From the NCBI GenBank assembly GCA_006503475.1, contig RSEH01000014.1:62001-126000 (forward strand): a DNA stretch of 64,000 bases, written 5' to 3'. The DNA is from Stentor roeselii (taxonomy: Eukaryota; Ciliophora; Heterotrichea; Heterotrichida; Stentoridae). How positions within the stretch are numbered: the first letter of the stretch is position 1; each line of letters begins with the position of its first letter. The notes under the pieces are model-generated. The model was not told the origin of the DNA, ran no database searches, and worked only from the letters and a program-made list of their open reading frames with translations. Below are positions 56,863 to 64,000 of this stretch, one piece after another. The position numbers were made by a program, and so were the translations under genes.

Positions 56863-59232
56863 ATGAAACAGATTTCTACTATAAATATGAATTCAATTCT
56901 TCCCATTAGGTTAACAATACCTGCTGGAGTATTTGATAATACCAGTAGCTTATCACTTATCTGCTCTTTCAACAACTTAACTCACATTTTTAGGCCTCCT
57001 TTCCGAGATCTGCCGGTTCACCTGATAAATTTTCCAACAGTTTCTAGTTTATCTTTGAAATTTTTCGATGGTAGCATCTGTTTATGTGAAGGCCTAGCAG
57101 ATTTGAAACCATTGATCAAACTAGAATCATTAGAAATTTCACTAACTCTTTCAACACCCTCTTCAACAACCAACTTCATTTCCCCATCTCAACAGCCAGA
57201 AATTCCAGAAACCCTTCAACTATGCCTTCAAAGATCCGACATAGAAAAGTCCTCATTCACCCTAAACTTCGACAATCTAGAGACCTTAGATGAGAGAATT
57301 CTCGAAATTTCTTTCAAAAACTTATCAAAAAACCTTATTTCTTCCCTCGAAAATAACCTCGGAATCGAATTACTCGACTTAGAAAATTTCAAAGAAATCT
57401 CTCCTCAACAACTAAAATATTTAAGATGGCTGATACTTGGAATAAACGAAAAACTGAAAGTTTTCCAAACCCTTCATGAAAAATACGAAGAATCTCAAGA
57501 AAACCTAGAAAAAGAAAGAAAAAAAAATGAAAAAACCTTGTCTAGATTCCGAGAAGCTTGTTCAGATTTCTTAAAAAACAAGAAAACCTTAGAACAACAT
57601 CTAGTCCATCTTCAAGAAAAGCAAAAAACCCTTGAAACCCGAGCATTTCATTTAGAATCAATAGAAAAAGATTTCGAAGCCTATAAACTTTCAAAGTCTT
57701 CCGAACTTGCCCTTCTTTCTCTTCAACTATCAAAAGTCCCTTCGCCTCCATCGATAGTTCCCTTAGAGACTCTGATCCAGTCATCAAACATGAACCTTCA
57801 ACAATACCCTGCACTTGAAGACCAGTCTTCTCTTCTCTCAGAGTACCAGGCATCAATCGAGAGCCTTACTAACGAGAACCATCAACTACAAGATGAAAAC
57901 GAGCGCCTTAAACAAGAAAATCAGTCACTTCAAGCATCAGTCTCTACTCTCGGACAATCTTCTTCCTTCCTTCAATGCAAAATCCTGGAACTTGAAAGTC
58001 GCGCAAGTTTCACTACTGAACTAGAAAGTCAACTGGAAAAAATAGAGTCTCAACTTTCAAGAGTCTCTAAAGAATACCAAGATCTTCAAGAAAAAGTACT
58101 TCGAAGTTCAGATGATTTTAAGGAAAAATTTAAATTGATTCAAAGCGAGAAAGACATGCTTTTTGATGCGAATTCGAAATTAAATCATGAAAATGCACTG
58201 ATCAGGTCACAGTTGATTGAAACAGAGAAAAAACTTCTAGATTTACAGAGCAAGTCTTATGAATCAACTCAAGAAACTTCATTTTCATTTACTGAAATAA
58301 ACAAGCAAAACTTACAGCTTTTACAAGATTCAAAAGACTTTTGCGAGATTTCCAACAAACTAGAGAAAAACATGTTAAAAGAGTACAACATAGTAGTAAG
58401 TAGTTTACTTCAAGTATCAGGGAATCACTTGATGCTTCAACGTTTACAATCAAAGATTCTCTCATTTTTACGTGACAAAGAAGCTGAAATCCTCGAATTA
58501 AAGACAGTGATGGGCGAGATCCAAAAGCAGAAAGTTGCATATATCCCAGTAAGAGGCGATTACATCGACAACCAACTCGCGAACTTCTTAAACTCAATGC
58601 CAGTGCCTTGCGAAGTGCCATTCACACGTCTAGAGCCAGGCGTTTATTTATTCGGGACAAAAAGAATAGTCCTAAGAGTAGAAAACATCGGAATCGTCAT
58701 CCGAGTGGGTGGCGGGTTCATCAAACTTGAAGACTACATCAACAATCAAACCGGCTTCGAAGTAGGAAGAATGAAAATCCGAGAAGCAAAAGACAAGCAG
58801 TCCAAACAACGCTTCAGCAAGCCTTCAAGTCCAGAGAAATACGAGATTGACAGGACTTCAAGTCCTACAGTCACCTACGCTCCAAGGACCACTATCACGA
58901 CAGGCATCCCGATGCCGAAAACAGTTTCAACCCTGCTTGAAAAGAAGATATCATTGGACATCTCCGACAAATCTGAAAAGCGAGGGTCGATGGACTCTTC
59001 AATTCCTTTATTTTCCAAAAGAGCCTCAATTGACTCAGGTATTCCAGGACTTGATAAAAAATCTTCAGTTGACCTGATTGGATCTCCTTTCGACCCTGCA
59101 GGACTTGACAAAAGAGGAGACTTTTCAAGTTCTTTAATCAAACCGATTCCAATTGAAGACAGTGGCGAGAAGAAAAGTCGAATTGAATTCACCAGGAAAT
59201 CTTTTCTAACACGAAAAAACACCACAGGTTAG
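56863..59232 (+). CDS. coiled-coil protein with a GAR-like microtubule-binding domain
   Basis: A 789-residue protein. After about 200 residues of mixed fold there is a long coiled coil (about 200-540). Then at about 565-630 comes EPGVYLFGTKRIVLRVEN plus VIRVGGGFIKLEDYI, matching the GAS2-related (GAR) domain, whose VRVGGG[WF] core binds microtubules. The last 150 residues are Ser/Pro/Lys-rich. The most likely role is linking the cortical cytoskeleton to microtubules. Two starts are possible: the ATG at 56863, or Met9 at 56887 that directly follows CTATAAAT like other starts here. Confidence 0.8.
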   Translation: MKQISTINMNSILPIRLTIPAGVFDNTSSLSLICSFNNLTHIFRPPFRDLPVHLINFPTVSSLSLKFFDGSICLCEGLADLKPLIKLESLEISLTLSTPSSTTNFISPSQQPEIPETLQLCLQRSDIEKSSFTLNFDNLETLDERILEISFKNLSKNLISSLENNLGIELLDLENFKEISPQQLKYLRWLILGINEKLKVFQTLHEKYEESQENLEKERKKNEKTLSRFREACSDFLKNKKTLEQHLVHLQEKQKTLETRAFHLESIEKDFEAYKLSKSSELALLSLQLSKVPSPPSIVPLETLIQSSNMNLQQYPALEDQSSLLSEYQASIESLTNENHQLQDENERLKQENQSLQASVSTLGQSSSFLQCKILELESRASFTTELESQLEKIESQLSRVSKEYQDLQEKVLRSSDDFKEKFKLIQSEKDMLFDANSKLNHENALIRSQLIETEKKLLDLQSKSYESTQETSFSFTEINKQNLQLLQDSKDFCEISNKLEKNMLKEYNIVVSSLLQVSGNHLMLQRLQSKILSFLRDKEAEILELKTVMGEIQKQKVAYIPVRGDYIDNQLANFLNSMPVPCEVPFTRLEPGVYLFGTKRIVLRVENIGIVIRVGGGFIKLEDYINNQTGFEVGRMKIREAKDKQSKQRFSKPSSPEKYEIDRTSSPTVTYAPRTTITTGIPMPKTVSTLLEKKISLDISDKSEKRGSMDSSIPLFSKRASIDSGIPGLDKKSSVDLIGSPFDPAGLDKRGDFSSSLIKPIPIEDSGEKKSRIEFTRKSFLTRKNTTG

Positions 59233-59249
59233 AAAATAATCTAAGTCAT

Positions 59250-59699
59250 CTACTTATTCTTTTGCTTCCCTTTCGCCTTTGAAACCTTCGGAGCCGCTTT
59301 AGACTGGGTCTTATCGAACTTCTGGGCATTTGCAGCTTTTTTCTTCTGTCGTTCTTTGATTTCTCTCAAGGCCTGTTCTCTCATTTGTTGTCTTACTTCA
59401 GGTTTCTCGTCTCGTCGCTTTTTGATGTCGTCGAGGGTGGCTCCGACGTAGGCCTTTTGAGTCCTGACGACTCTTCGAACTCTTCTCTTTTTGACTGCTT
59501 CAGCTCGGCCCTTCTTGTTGAGTCTTCTCCAGTCTTGAGTCCAGGTCAACTTGACTGGTTTGATCCTTTGGTGGTATAAAGATCTTACTTTTGAACCGAT
59601 GAAAAGCTGGATCTTACCGTCCTTGGTGATAAACCTGCTGCCTCGACCAGGCCAGACTTTCATGTCGCTGAATGAGCACGTTCCGGTGTTAATCACCAT
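59250..59699 (-). CDS. RPL24: large-subunit ribosomal protein eL24
   Basis: A 149-residue protein. It begins MVINTGTCSFSDMKVWPGRG, the eL24 N-terminal segment, though without the usual zinc-type Cys pairs. It continues with WTQDWRRLNKKGRAEAVKKR and RRVVRTQKAYVGATLDDIKK, typical of eL24. It joins large subunits to small through a bridge in the 80S ribosome. The C-terminal tail is Lys/Gln/Ala-rich, as usual. The gene is tail-to-tail with the GAR gene, with 17 bp between stops. Confidence 0.95.
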   Translation of the reverse strand: MVINTGTCSFSDMKVWPGRGSRFITKDGKIQLFIGSKVRSLYHQRIKPVKLTWTQDWRRLNKKGRAEAVKKRRVRRVVRTQKAYVGATLDDIKKRRDEKPEVRQQMREQALREIKERQKKKAANAQKFDKTQSKAAPKVSKAKGKQKNK

Positions 59700-59825
59700 T
59701 TATATTTGACGGCTTTGGCTATTTGCTTATCATGGGTGGAGAGATTGAAAGTGATGATGAGGATTTGAAGGTGGAATGAGGGAATAAGGGAATAAGGATT
59801 TTAGAAGGATGGTAAAGGATATAAT

Positions 59826-61304
59826 ATGAAAAAGAACACGGAAGCGGTTGATGATCAGATTGATAGACTTAACTCTGCACTGCATATGATGCTCCATCAG
59901 GTCAGGTGTGAGACTCCTGGACATAGGGCTCCTTCTAGGATGTCAATCGCTCCTTCGGAAATCTGGCAGGATACTAGCTCTTCTGATGGACATTTAGAGG
60001 ATTTTGAATTGGTTCATGCACGGCTTGAAACACTTTTGCAGGAAAATGATAGGCTTATGATGGTTGTTGAAGATTTTCTTTCTGTTGATTGTCAGAGTAG
60101 GGCGACGTTTACCTTAACTTCAAGTCAACTCAGCAGTCTACTAGAAGGATTACTTTCCTTGAAAAACAAGACAACCTCCGAGTTTCACTATATAGTGCCT
60201 TCTTCTAGTGGATACCTTCAAAGCGACTTAGTTCATTTTAAATTAAAACCAAGTCCATCAGACCATCTTTCATCAGAAGCCTCACTAGAAGAAGCCCTAA
60301 AAGAATCTGGTTCAGCAACGAGTCTCTCAGAGCACTCCAACCCAGACGAGCCCTGCCCAAGCTGCGGTATCGACGCATCAAAGCTGAGAAAAGAAGTAAA
60401 GCAAGAGCTCCAAGGCGACTTCATCCGAGCCAAATCCGCAGCAATAGAAAAAGAACGTTCAAACTTCGAAGCCCAATTCGAAGAACTAGAAAAAATGAAG
60501 TCAATGTACCAAAAAAAGCTAAAAGACCAAGAAACCAAGCAAAAACATTTCGACAAGCAAAGAACCGACCTCGAAAAACAAGAGCTCGACCTTGCCCGTC
60601 GACGAAGTCAATTCGAAAAAAAAAAGCACGACTGGGAAACCCGCGTCATTCGAAACGACGAAGGACACCTTCAAGACGAAACTTTTTCTCCAAGTAAACT
60701 TTCACGAGAAGAGCTAGAAAAACAACTGAAAGAACTTAAAGGAAAACTTGAACAAGGCCCTGATTCAAAAATCACGATGCGCGTAAATCAAATCGAAAAT
60801 CAACTAACTCGATTAAGAACTGAAAAACTTTTAAGTGAATGTAACAATAAAACTTCTCTCGTCGTGTCAAACCTCGTCAAAGCCATTGACAAGGAAAAGA
60901 CTCAAGACGAGAATAAAAGAAGGCAGATGCTTGACAGGACTGTTAAAAACTACAGGGTGCAAAGAGTCAAAGATGATAAAAATTTCGATAAGAAGTGGGA
61001 AATTTTAACAAGAAAAGAAAAAGAACTCGCTGATAAGGAAAAGTTCCTTCAAAGCACCTGGGCAAAAGTCCCTAATTCTGAAAATTTAATCCCAGTGATC
61101 CAAGAAACCCTCGAACATCTAGGCCAAGTTCGCGTAGACTACGAAAACAGCCAACTTCTCCTATTAAACGAAAAGAAAGACCTAAGAAAAGTCCTAGAAA
61201 AGTTCAAAGACCTAGTCCTTACCTTTGAAAGTTCAAAAACACACAACAGGGACTCAATGGAAAAGATAAAGGAATACTTGAATTCAATTACTCTGGAAGT
61301 TTAG
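59826..61304 (+). CDS. long coiled-coil protein with one CPSCG motif
   Basis: A 492-residue protein. Residues 1-170 are mixed polar; DEPCPSCGIDASKLRKEV follows at about 176-190, a zinc-like CxxC. Then about 300 residues of near-continuous Lys/Glu/Gln heptads (KQELQGDFIRAKSAAIEKER, KDQETKQKHFDKQRTDLEK). Similar rod proteins make up basal-body and axonemal linkers, but I do not recognise the family. Codon use switches near 60110. It starts directly after GGATATAAT. Confidence 0.7.
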   Translation: MKKNTEAVDDQIDRLNSALHMMLHQVRCETPGHRAPSRMSIAPSEIWQDTSSSDGHLEDFELVHARLETLLQENDRLMMVVEDFLSVDCQSRATFTLTSSQLSSLLEGLLSLKNKTTSEFHYIVPSSSGYLQSDLVHFKLKPSPSDHLSSEASLEEALKESGSATSLSEHSNPDEPCPSCGIDASKLRKEVKQELQGDFIRAKSAAIEKERSNFEAQFEELEKMKSMYQKKLKDQETKQKHFDKQRTDLEKQELDLARRRSQFEKKKHDWETRVIRNDEGHLQDETFSPSKLSREELEKQLKELKGKLEQGPDSKITMRVNQIENQLTRLRTEKLLSECNNKTSLVVSNLVKAIDKEKTQDENKRRQMLDRTVKNYRVQRVKDDKNFDKKWEILTRKEKELADKEKFLQSTWAKVPNSENLIPVIQETLEHLGQVRVDYENSQLLLLNEKKDLRKVLEKFKDLVLTFESSKTHNRDSMEKIKEYLNSITLEV

Positions 61305-61327
61305 ATTTAACACCTTAAGTTACTATT

Positions 61328-61516
61328 CTAAGAATTTTTCAAAAGGTAATTCCCCAGCCACTCGACTGGATTCGCCGGGCGCTCTTTGGCGAGCTCTGCA
61401 AGTCCTTGAAGCAAGACTGGAACCACTGTCTGGTCGAGGTAGGCGCGGATTGGCAGGGACTGGAGACTGGCTTCGTTCTTTTTGCCTGCTTCGTGATCTT
61501 TGTGCTTGGAGTCCAT
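61328..61516 (-). CDS. DPY30: DPY-30 protein
   Basis: A 62-residue protein whose C-terminal 40 residues are a near-perfect DPY-30 domain: [19 protein letters not shown] followed by [17 protein letters not shown]. It forms a four-helix dimer that docks partner helices; in animals it serves the SET1/MLL histone methyltransferase complex and, as a related domain, radial-spoke proteins of cilia. Length matches a stand-alone DPY-30. It sits 16 bp downstream of a SET-domain gene on the same strand. The ATG follows AATATAA. Confidence 0.96.
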   Translation of the reverse strand: MDSKHKDHEAGKKNEASLQSLPIRAYLDQTVVPVLLQGLAELAKERPANPVEWLGNYLLKNS

Positions 61517-61532
61517 TTATATTAGTATATAA

Positions 61533-63216
61533 CTACCATAATTCGCCACTCTCTAGATTAAAGAGATAGGTTCGCAAAGGGTAGACTCGCTTGCAACTGG
61601 AAACTGAACGGTCTGACCAATGAACTTCTCGAACTGATTTTCCTTCGAGAATTTGATGTAACATTGATTTTAAGGTTTTGGTTAAGTCTGATTGACTTTT
61701 TAGGATTTCTTTTTGGGATAGGCGGTAACGAAGGGCGAATAGGGTACGAGGATTTGGGGAATTTGAGGAGGTGGATTGGTTGGATAGGTCGAGTTGGTCT
61801 TGGTTTAAGGTTGTTGGGAAATTTTCTTGGAATTCTTGGAGGAGTGATTTGAATTTTTTTAGAATTAATAACTCGGCCTGACATGCAGAAAATATATTTT
61901 CATAAGAATCTTTAGTACTAATGCGCTTTCTAATGTACTTCATCAATCTAAGATTAACCTGATTTAACTTCAAGTTAAAAGTTTTCGTTCCTCTTTTTTT
62001 TCTAGCAGTCGGAAGTATCAACTTACATTTAAACAATCTCAAATAACAGCTATCATACCTGTTCGGATAAAGACAAAATCCATAATCAAGAAGCATATCA
62101 AAATTATTGAGTCTTCCATAGCAATTAAAAACCTGTTGTCCCGCTCTAAAGCTTGCATTTTCCTTAGTCCTGACAACAAAGTACTTATCCCTAGGATCAA
62201 ATCTCAAATCAAAGTCATCCCCTTCCTCCTCTGAGGTCTCCTCAGATGTCGAGATATGAATCGGGTCTTCCTCATCAGTAGAACTTTCAAATTCATGTAA
62301 AAGTTGATCAATTTCCCAGACCGCTTCAAGGTCCTGAATTTTTTCACTGTCGAACCAAGCCAGGTACTTTTCCAGTCGATTTTTGTGAGTCCTGGTCTTC
62401 ATGATGTTGCAAGACGAGGAAGACTTTCCCATGAAATCTTGATAGTCATTTATCAGGCTTCTTCCTTGGCACCTTGCTAGTAAGAAATCTTCAGTCAAAG
62501 TGATGTAATCTACTGTCACGTCTTCATGATTCAAACAGTCGGCAAGGGGTACAAGCATGCCTTCGTGAGGACAGAAAGCACGAGTTGTTACTACTTTATA
62601 AGCCCAGTAAAACTCTTCGAAGAGGTTACTGTTTAAATAATACTTTTCAGGGAAAAATTCAGGAAATGCTTGAAAAACTGGAAGGAGTTTGGTGTAGTGA
62701 ATTTTTATGTTTGATTGAAATTTTTCACATTTTACTGATAAGAACTTGTCTTGAAGCTGGGCTTTTTCGTCTTCTGACCAGTCTGCAAGGATCTCGGGAT
62801 TGTCTATTACTTTTAGATAAGGCGCGAAAAAACTGTTTGGGCCTTTTCGCTTTTCATTCATTAGAAATACCCATAATAGGTAGTCCCAGGAAATCACTGA
62901 ATTGTCAAAAACTCCTGGAAATGATTTAATTATCGGTTTAAGCTCTGAGTCCTTCGCCATCTGAGGTGTAATAATGATCCTAAAAGGAACAAACAAAAAA
63001 GCCTTCCTAACATGAATATCATTCACAGCCATAGCTCCAACAACTCCAGCCTTTCCAAAAGCAACAGGAAACTCAACCTAAGATTTTCCTTACATTTGGA
63101 AACTTGCACCCATTCTCAATAAGCCAAGTTTTATAATCTTTCCAACGTTGCTGAGCCTGCATTTCAGATGTTTTCTGATGATTGACTGAAGAAGAGTCGA
63201 TATCAAATGTTTCCAT
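61533..63216 (-). CDS. SET-domain lysine methyltransferase, SETD3/RLSMT type (one 16-nt intron)
   Basis: Exon 1 (63216-63094, 41 codons) and exon 2 (63077-61533) join after removal of a 16-nt intron to give 555 residues. NGCKFPNVEFPVAFGKAGVVGA leads into MAVNDIHVRKAFLFVP, the SET-I start of the SETD3/SETD4/plant RuBisCO-LSMT family. ADCLNHEDV holds the NH motif of SET, and QVFNCYGRLNNFDMLLDYGF the Tyr and pseudoknot segment. A long acidic insert lies in SET (STDEEDPIHIST). It probably methylates Lys or His of non-histone proteins. Without the intron the SET fold would lack its first strand. Confidence 0.88.
63078..63093 (-). other. 16-nt spliceosomal intron
   Basis: Sense GTAAGGAAAATCTTAG. 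Removal links a 41-codon first exon with its own ATG to the SET domain and adds the expected N-terminal strand. A 16-nt size shifts frame, so the intron is needed for the whole protein. Confidence 0.88.
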
Positions 63217-63252
63217 TCTTTTTATGAACTCTAGTTAAATAGTATTAACAGC

Positions 63253-63543
63253 TTAAATCACACGGCACTCGTTCTGGCCCATGGAGCATCCGTTGCAAAA
63301 GAGACCTTTCTGGATGCTTGTGCTTTCCATCACGGTTTCTGCTGATTTGAATGCGTTTTCTCGATATGTTGGAGACTTGGATGACATCAGGTTTATTGAT
63401 ACGAAACTTTCGCTGAAGTTTTTAGGAGAATTTTCAAGACTTTTTAATCGTTCGAGGTGGATTCGAGGAATCACGTTTTTACCACCGAGGGGAGGAAGCT
63501 TTTTGCTTGGGTCTTGGTTTTCTTTACGACTGCGAGAATTCAT
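63253..63543 (-). CDS. small Ser/Lys-rich protein, function unknown
   Basis: A 96-residue protein with a basic start (MNSRSRKENQDPSKKL), a polar middle and a C-terminal Cys group (KGLFCNGCSMGQNECRVI) that could bind metal or be acylated. I recognise no family. The short distance (36 bp) to the SET gene, on the same strand, is in keeping with the local density. Confidence 0.5.
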   Translation of the reverse strand: MNSRSRKENQDPSKKLPPLGGKNVIPRIHLERLKSLENSPKNFSESFVSINLMSSKSPTYRENAFKSAETVMESTSIQKGLFCNGCSMGQNECRVI

Positions 63544-63699
63544 TTTTAAGGTTTATTTTGAATTATTAGAAGATTGGATTGATGATATTTGGAGATGGAT
63601 TTTGAAGATTTGGGAAATTTCTAGGTTGGTTGGATTATTGATAACAGTAAAACTTCCCACTAATTAATAATTAATTGTCCACAGTTTAACTTAATTTAA

Positions 63700-64000
63700 T
63701 TAAGTATCTTTCACAGTTTTCAGTCTCGCAAACTTTCTAAAATCTTTATACTTATCCCCAACAAGTGTCCTAACAACATGACTAATCCCAATATCCTTAA
63801 AGTTCTCAGGACGATAATTCCCCACAACTCTTTTAACCTCTTCAACAGTCATACCACCAACAATTTTTTCATTTTCCTTCAATTTCATTTTAATCTCTCT
63901 AATCTCATCAAACCTGGATGTAGAAAACTCAGAAGTTTGAGCAAACATTGAATCATAATTAACAGACAAAGCCCTTGACTTCTGTTTGATTTCCCTAAGT
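63700..64000 (-). CDS. helical protein, N-terminal part missing (cut by window end)
   Basis: The frame is open to base 64000 and no ATG is required, so the 5' end lies outside the window. About 99 residues are visible: KQKSRALSVNYDS, a helix KMKLKENEKIVGGMTVEEVK, then RRVVGNYRPENFKDI-like and SHVVRTLVGDKYKDFR. No motif is recognised. Spacing and composition look coding. Confidence 0.5.
   Translation of the reverse strand, partial: LREIKQKSRALSVNYDSMFAQTSEFSTSRFDEIREIKMKLKENEKIVGGMTVEEVKRVVGNYRPENFKDIGISHVVRTLVGDKYKDFRKFARLKTVKDT

Noticed and set aside
1-64000. Reassigned stop codons (as in many ciliates, or TGA as Trp as in Blepharisma)
   Set aside because: Conserved proteins end at normal lengths on TAA, TAG and TGA, and none is interrupted by an in-frame stop except at the tiny introns.
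1-64000. tRNA, rRNA, CRISPR arrays, telomere repeats, intact transposons
   Set aside because: I searched by eye for T-loop, 5S and snRNA motifs, regular repeats and terminal inverted repeats and found none that hold up.

Overview
This window reads as macronuclear DNA of a heterotrich ciliate, most likely Stentor or a close relative. Three things point that way. Several reading frames can be joined only by removing 15- or 16-nt GT...AG introns. The standard genetic code is used: TAA, TAG and at least one TGA end genes, and no conserved protein is interrupted by TGA, unlike Blepharisma, which reads TGA as Trp. Genes are also packed with gaps of only 5-30 bp. There is no sign of bacterial operon signals, CRISPR, tRNA, rRNA or intact transposons. 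I place about 47 protein genes, two of them cut by the window edges, one decayed gene copy, one short tandem duplication, and two gene-poor AT-rich stretches (about 10.7-13.5 kb and 14.0-15.6 kb).

Layout. 0-10.7 kb: the end of a JHY-like gene; a two-membrane-span sensor-like protein rebuilt across a 15-nt intron; TSR3 (rRNA modification), whose ATG lies 8 bp from the divergent sensor gene; a tight same-strand run of an ARM-repeat protein, PRPP synthetase and eIF1 with 6- and 5-bp gaps; then an ABHD17-like hydrolase, a class IV aminotransferase and a membrane-anchored pirin. 10.7-15.6 kb: gene-poor, holding a decayed copy of the downstream TPR gene and a secreted lipocalin. 15.6-32.5 kb: TPR protein, DDI1, CorA-like transporter, coiled-coil proteins, a pseudokinase-like CDPK facing a more normal CDPK, an SK-like potassium channel and a RING protein. 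32.5-46 kb: tandem ABHD1/3-like lipases, a two-span protein with two 15-nt introns, a DYRK kinase, a lineage-specific paralog pair, an otubain, NDUFA2 and SEC61G (rebuilt across an intron). 46-64 kb: a SCOT-like CoA transferase that lacks its catalytic Glu, Rab11, AIFM3, a LITAF-like protein, an MsrB-like protein that lacks its catalytic Cys, centrin, R2R3 Myb, OST3, bacterial-type glucokinase, a GAR-domain coiled coil, eL24, DPY-30 and a SET-domain methyltransferase.

Most genes are ordinary housekeeping genes and do not form one pathway. The most unusual signals are about genome organisation: tiny introns, TATA-like sequence running straight into start codons, convergent genes sharing stop-codon bases, and sharp switches along the DNA between A/C-rich and G/T-rich sense-strand composition that change synonymous codon choice inside genes. 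Three enzyme-family genes also appear to have lost catalytic residues (SCOT-like, MsrB-like and one CDPK). All calls rest on reading the sequence and on recalled family motifs. No database search was run.
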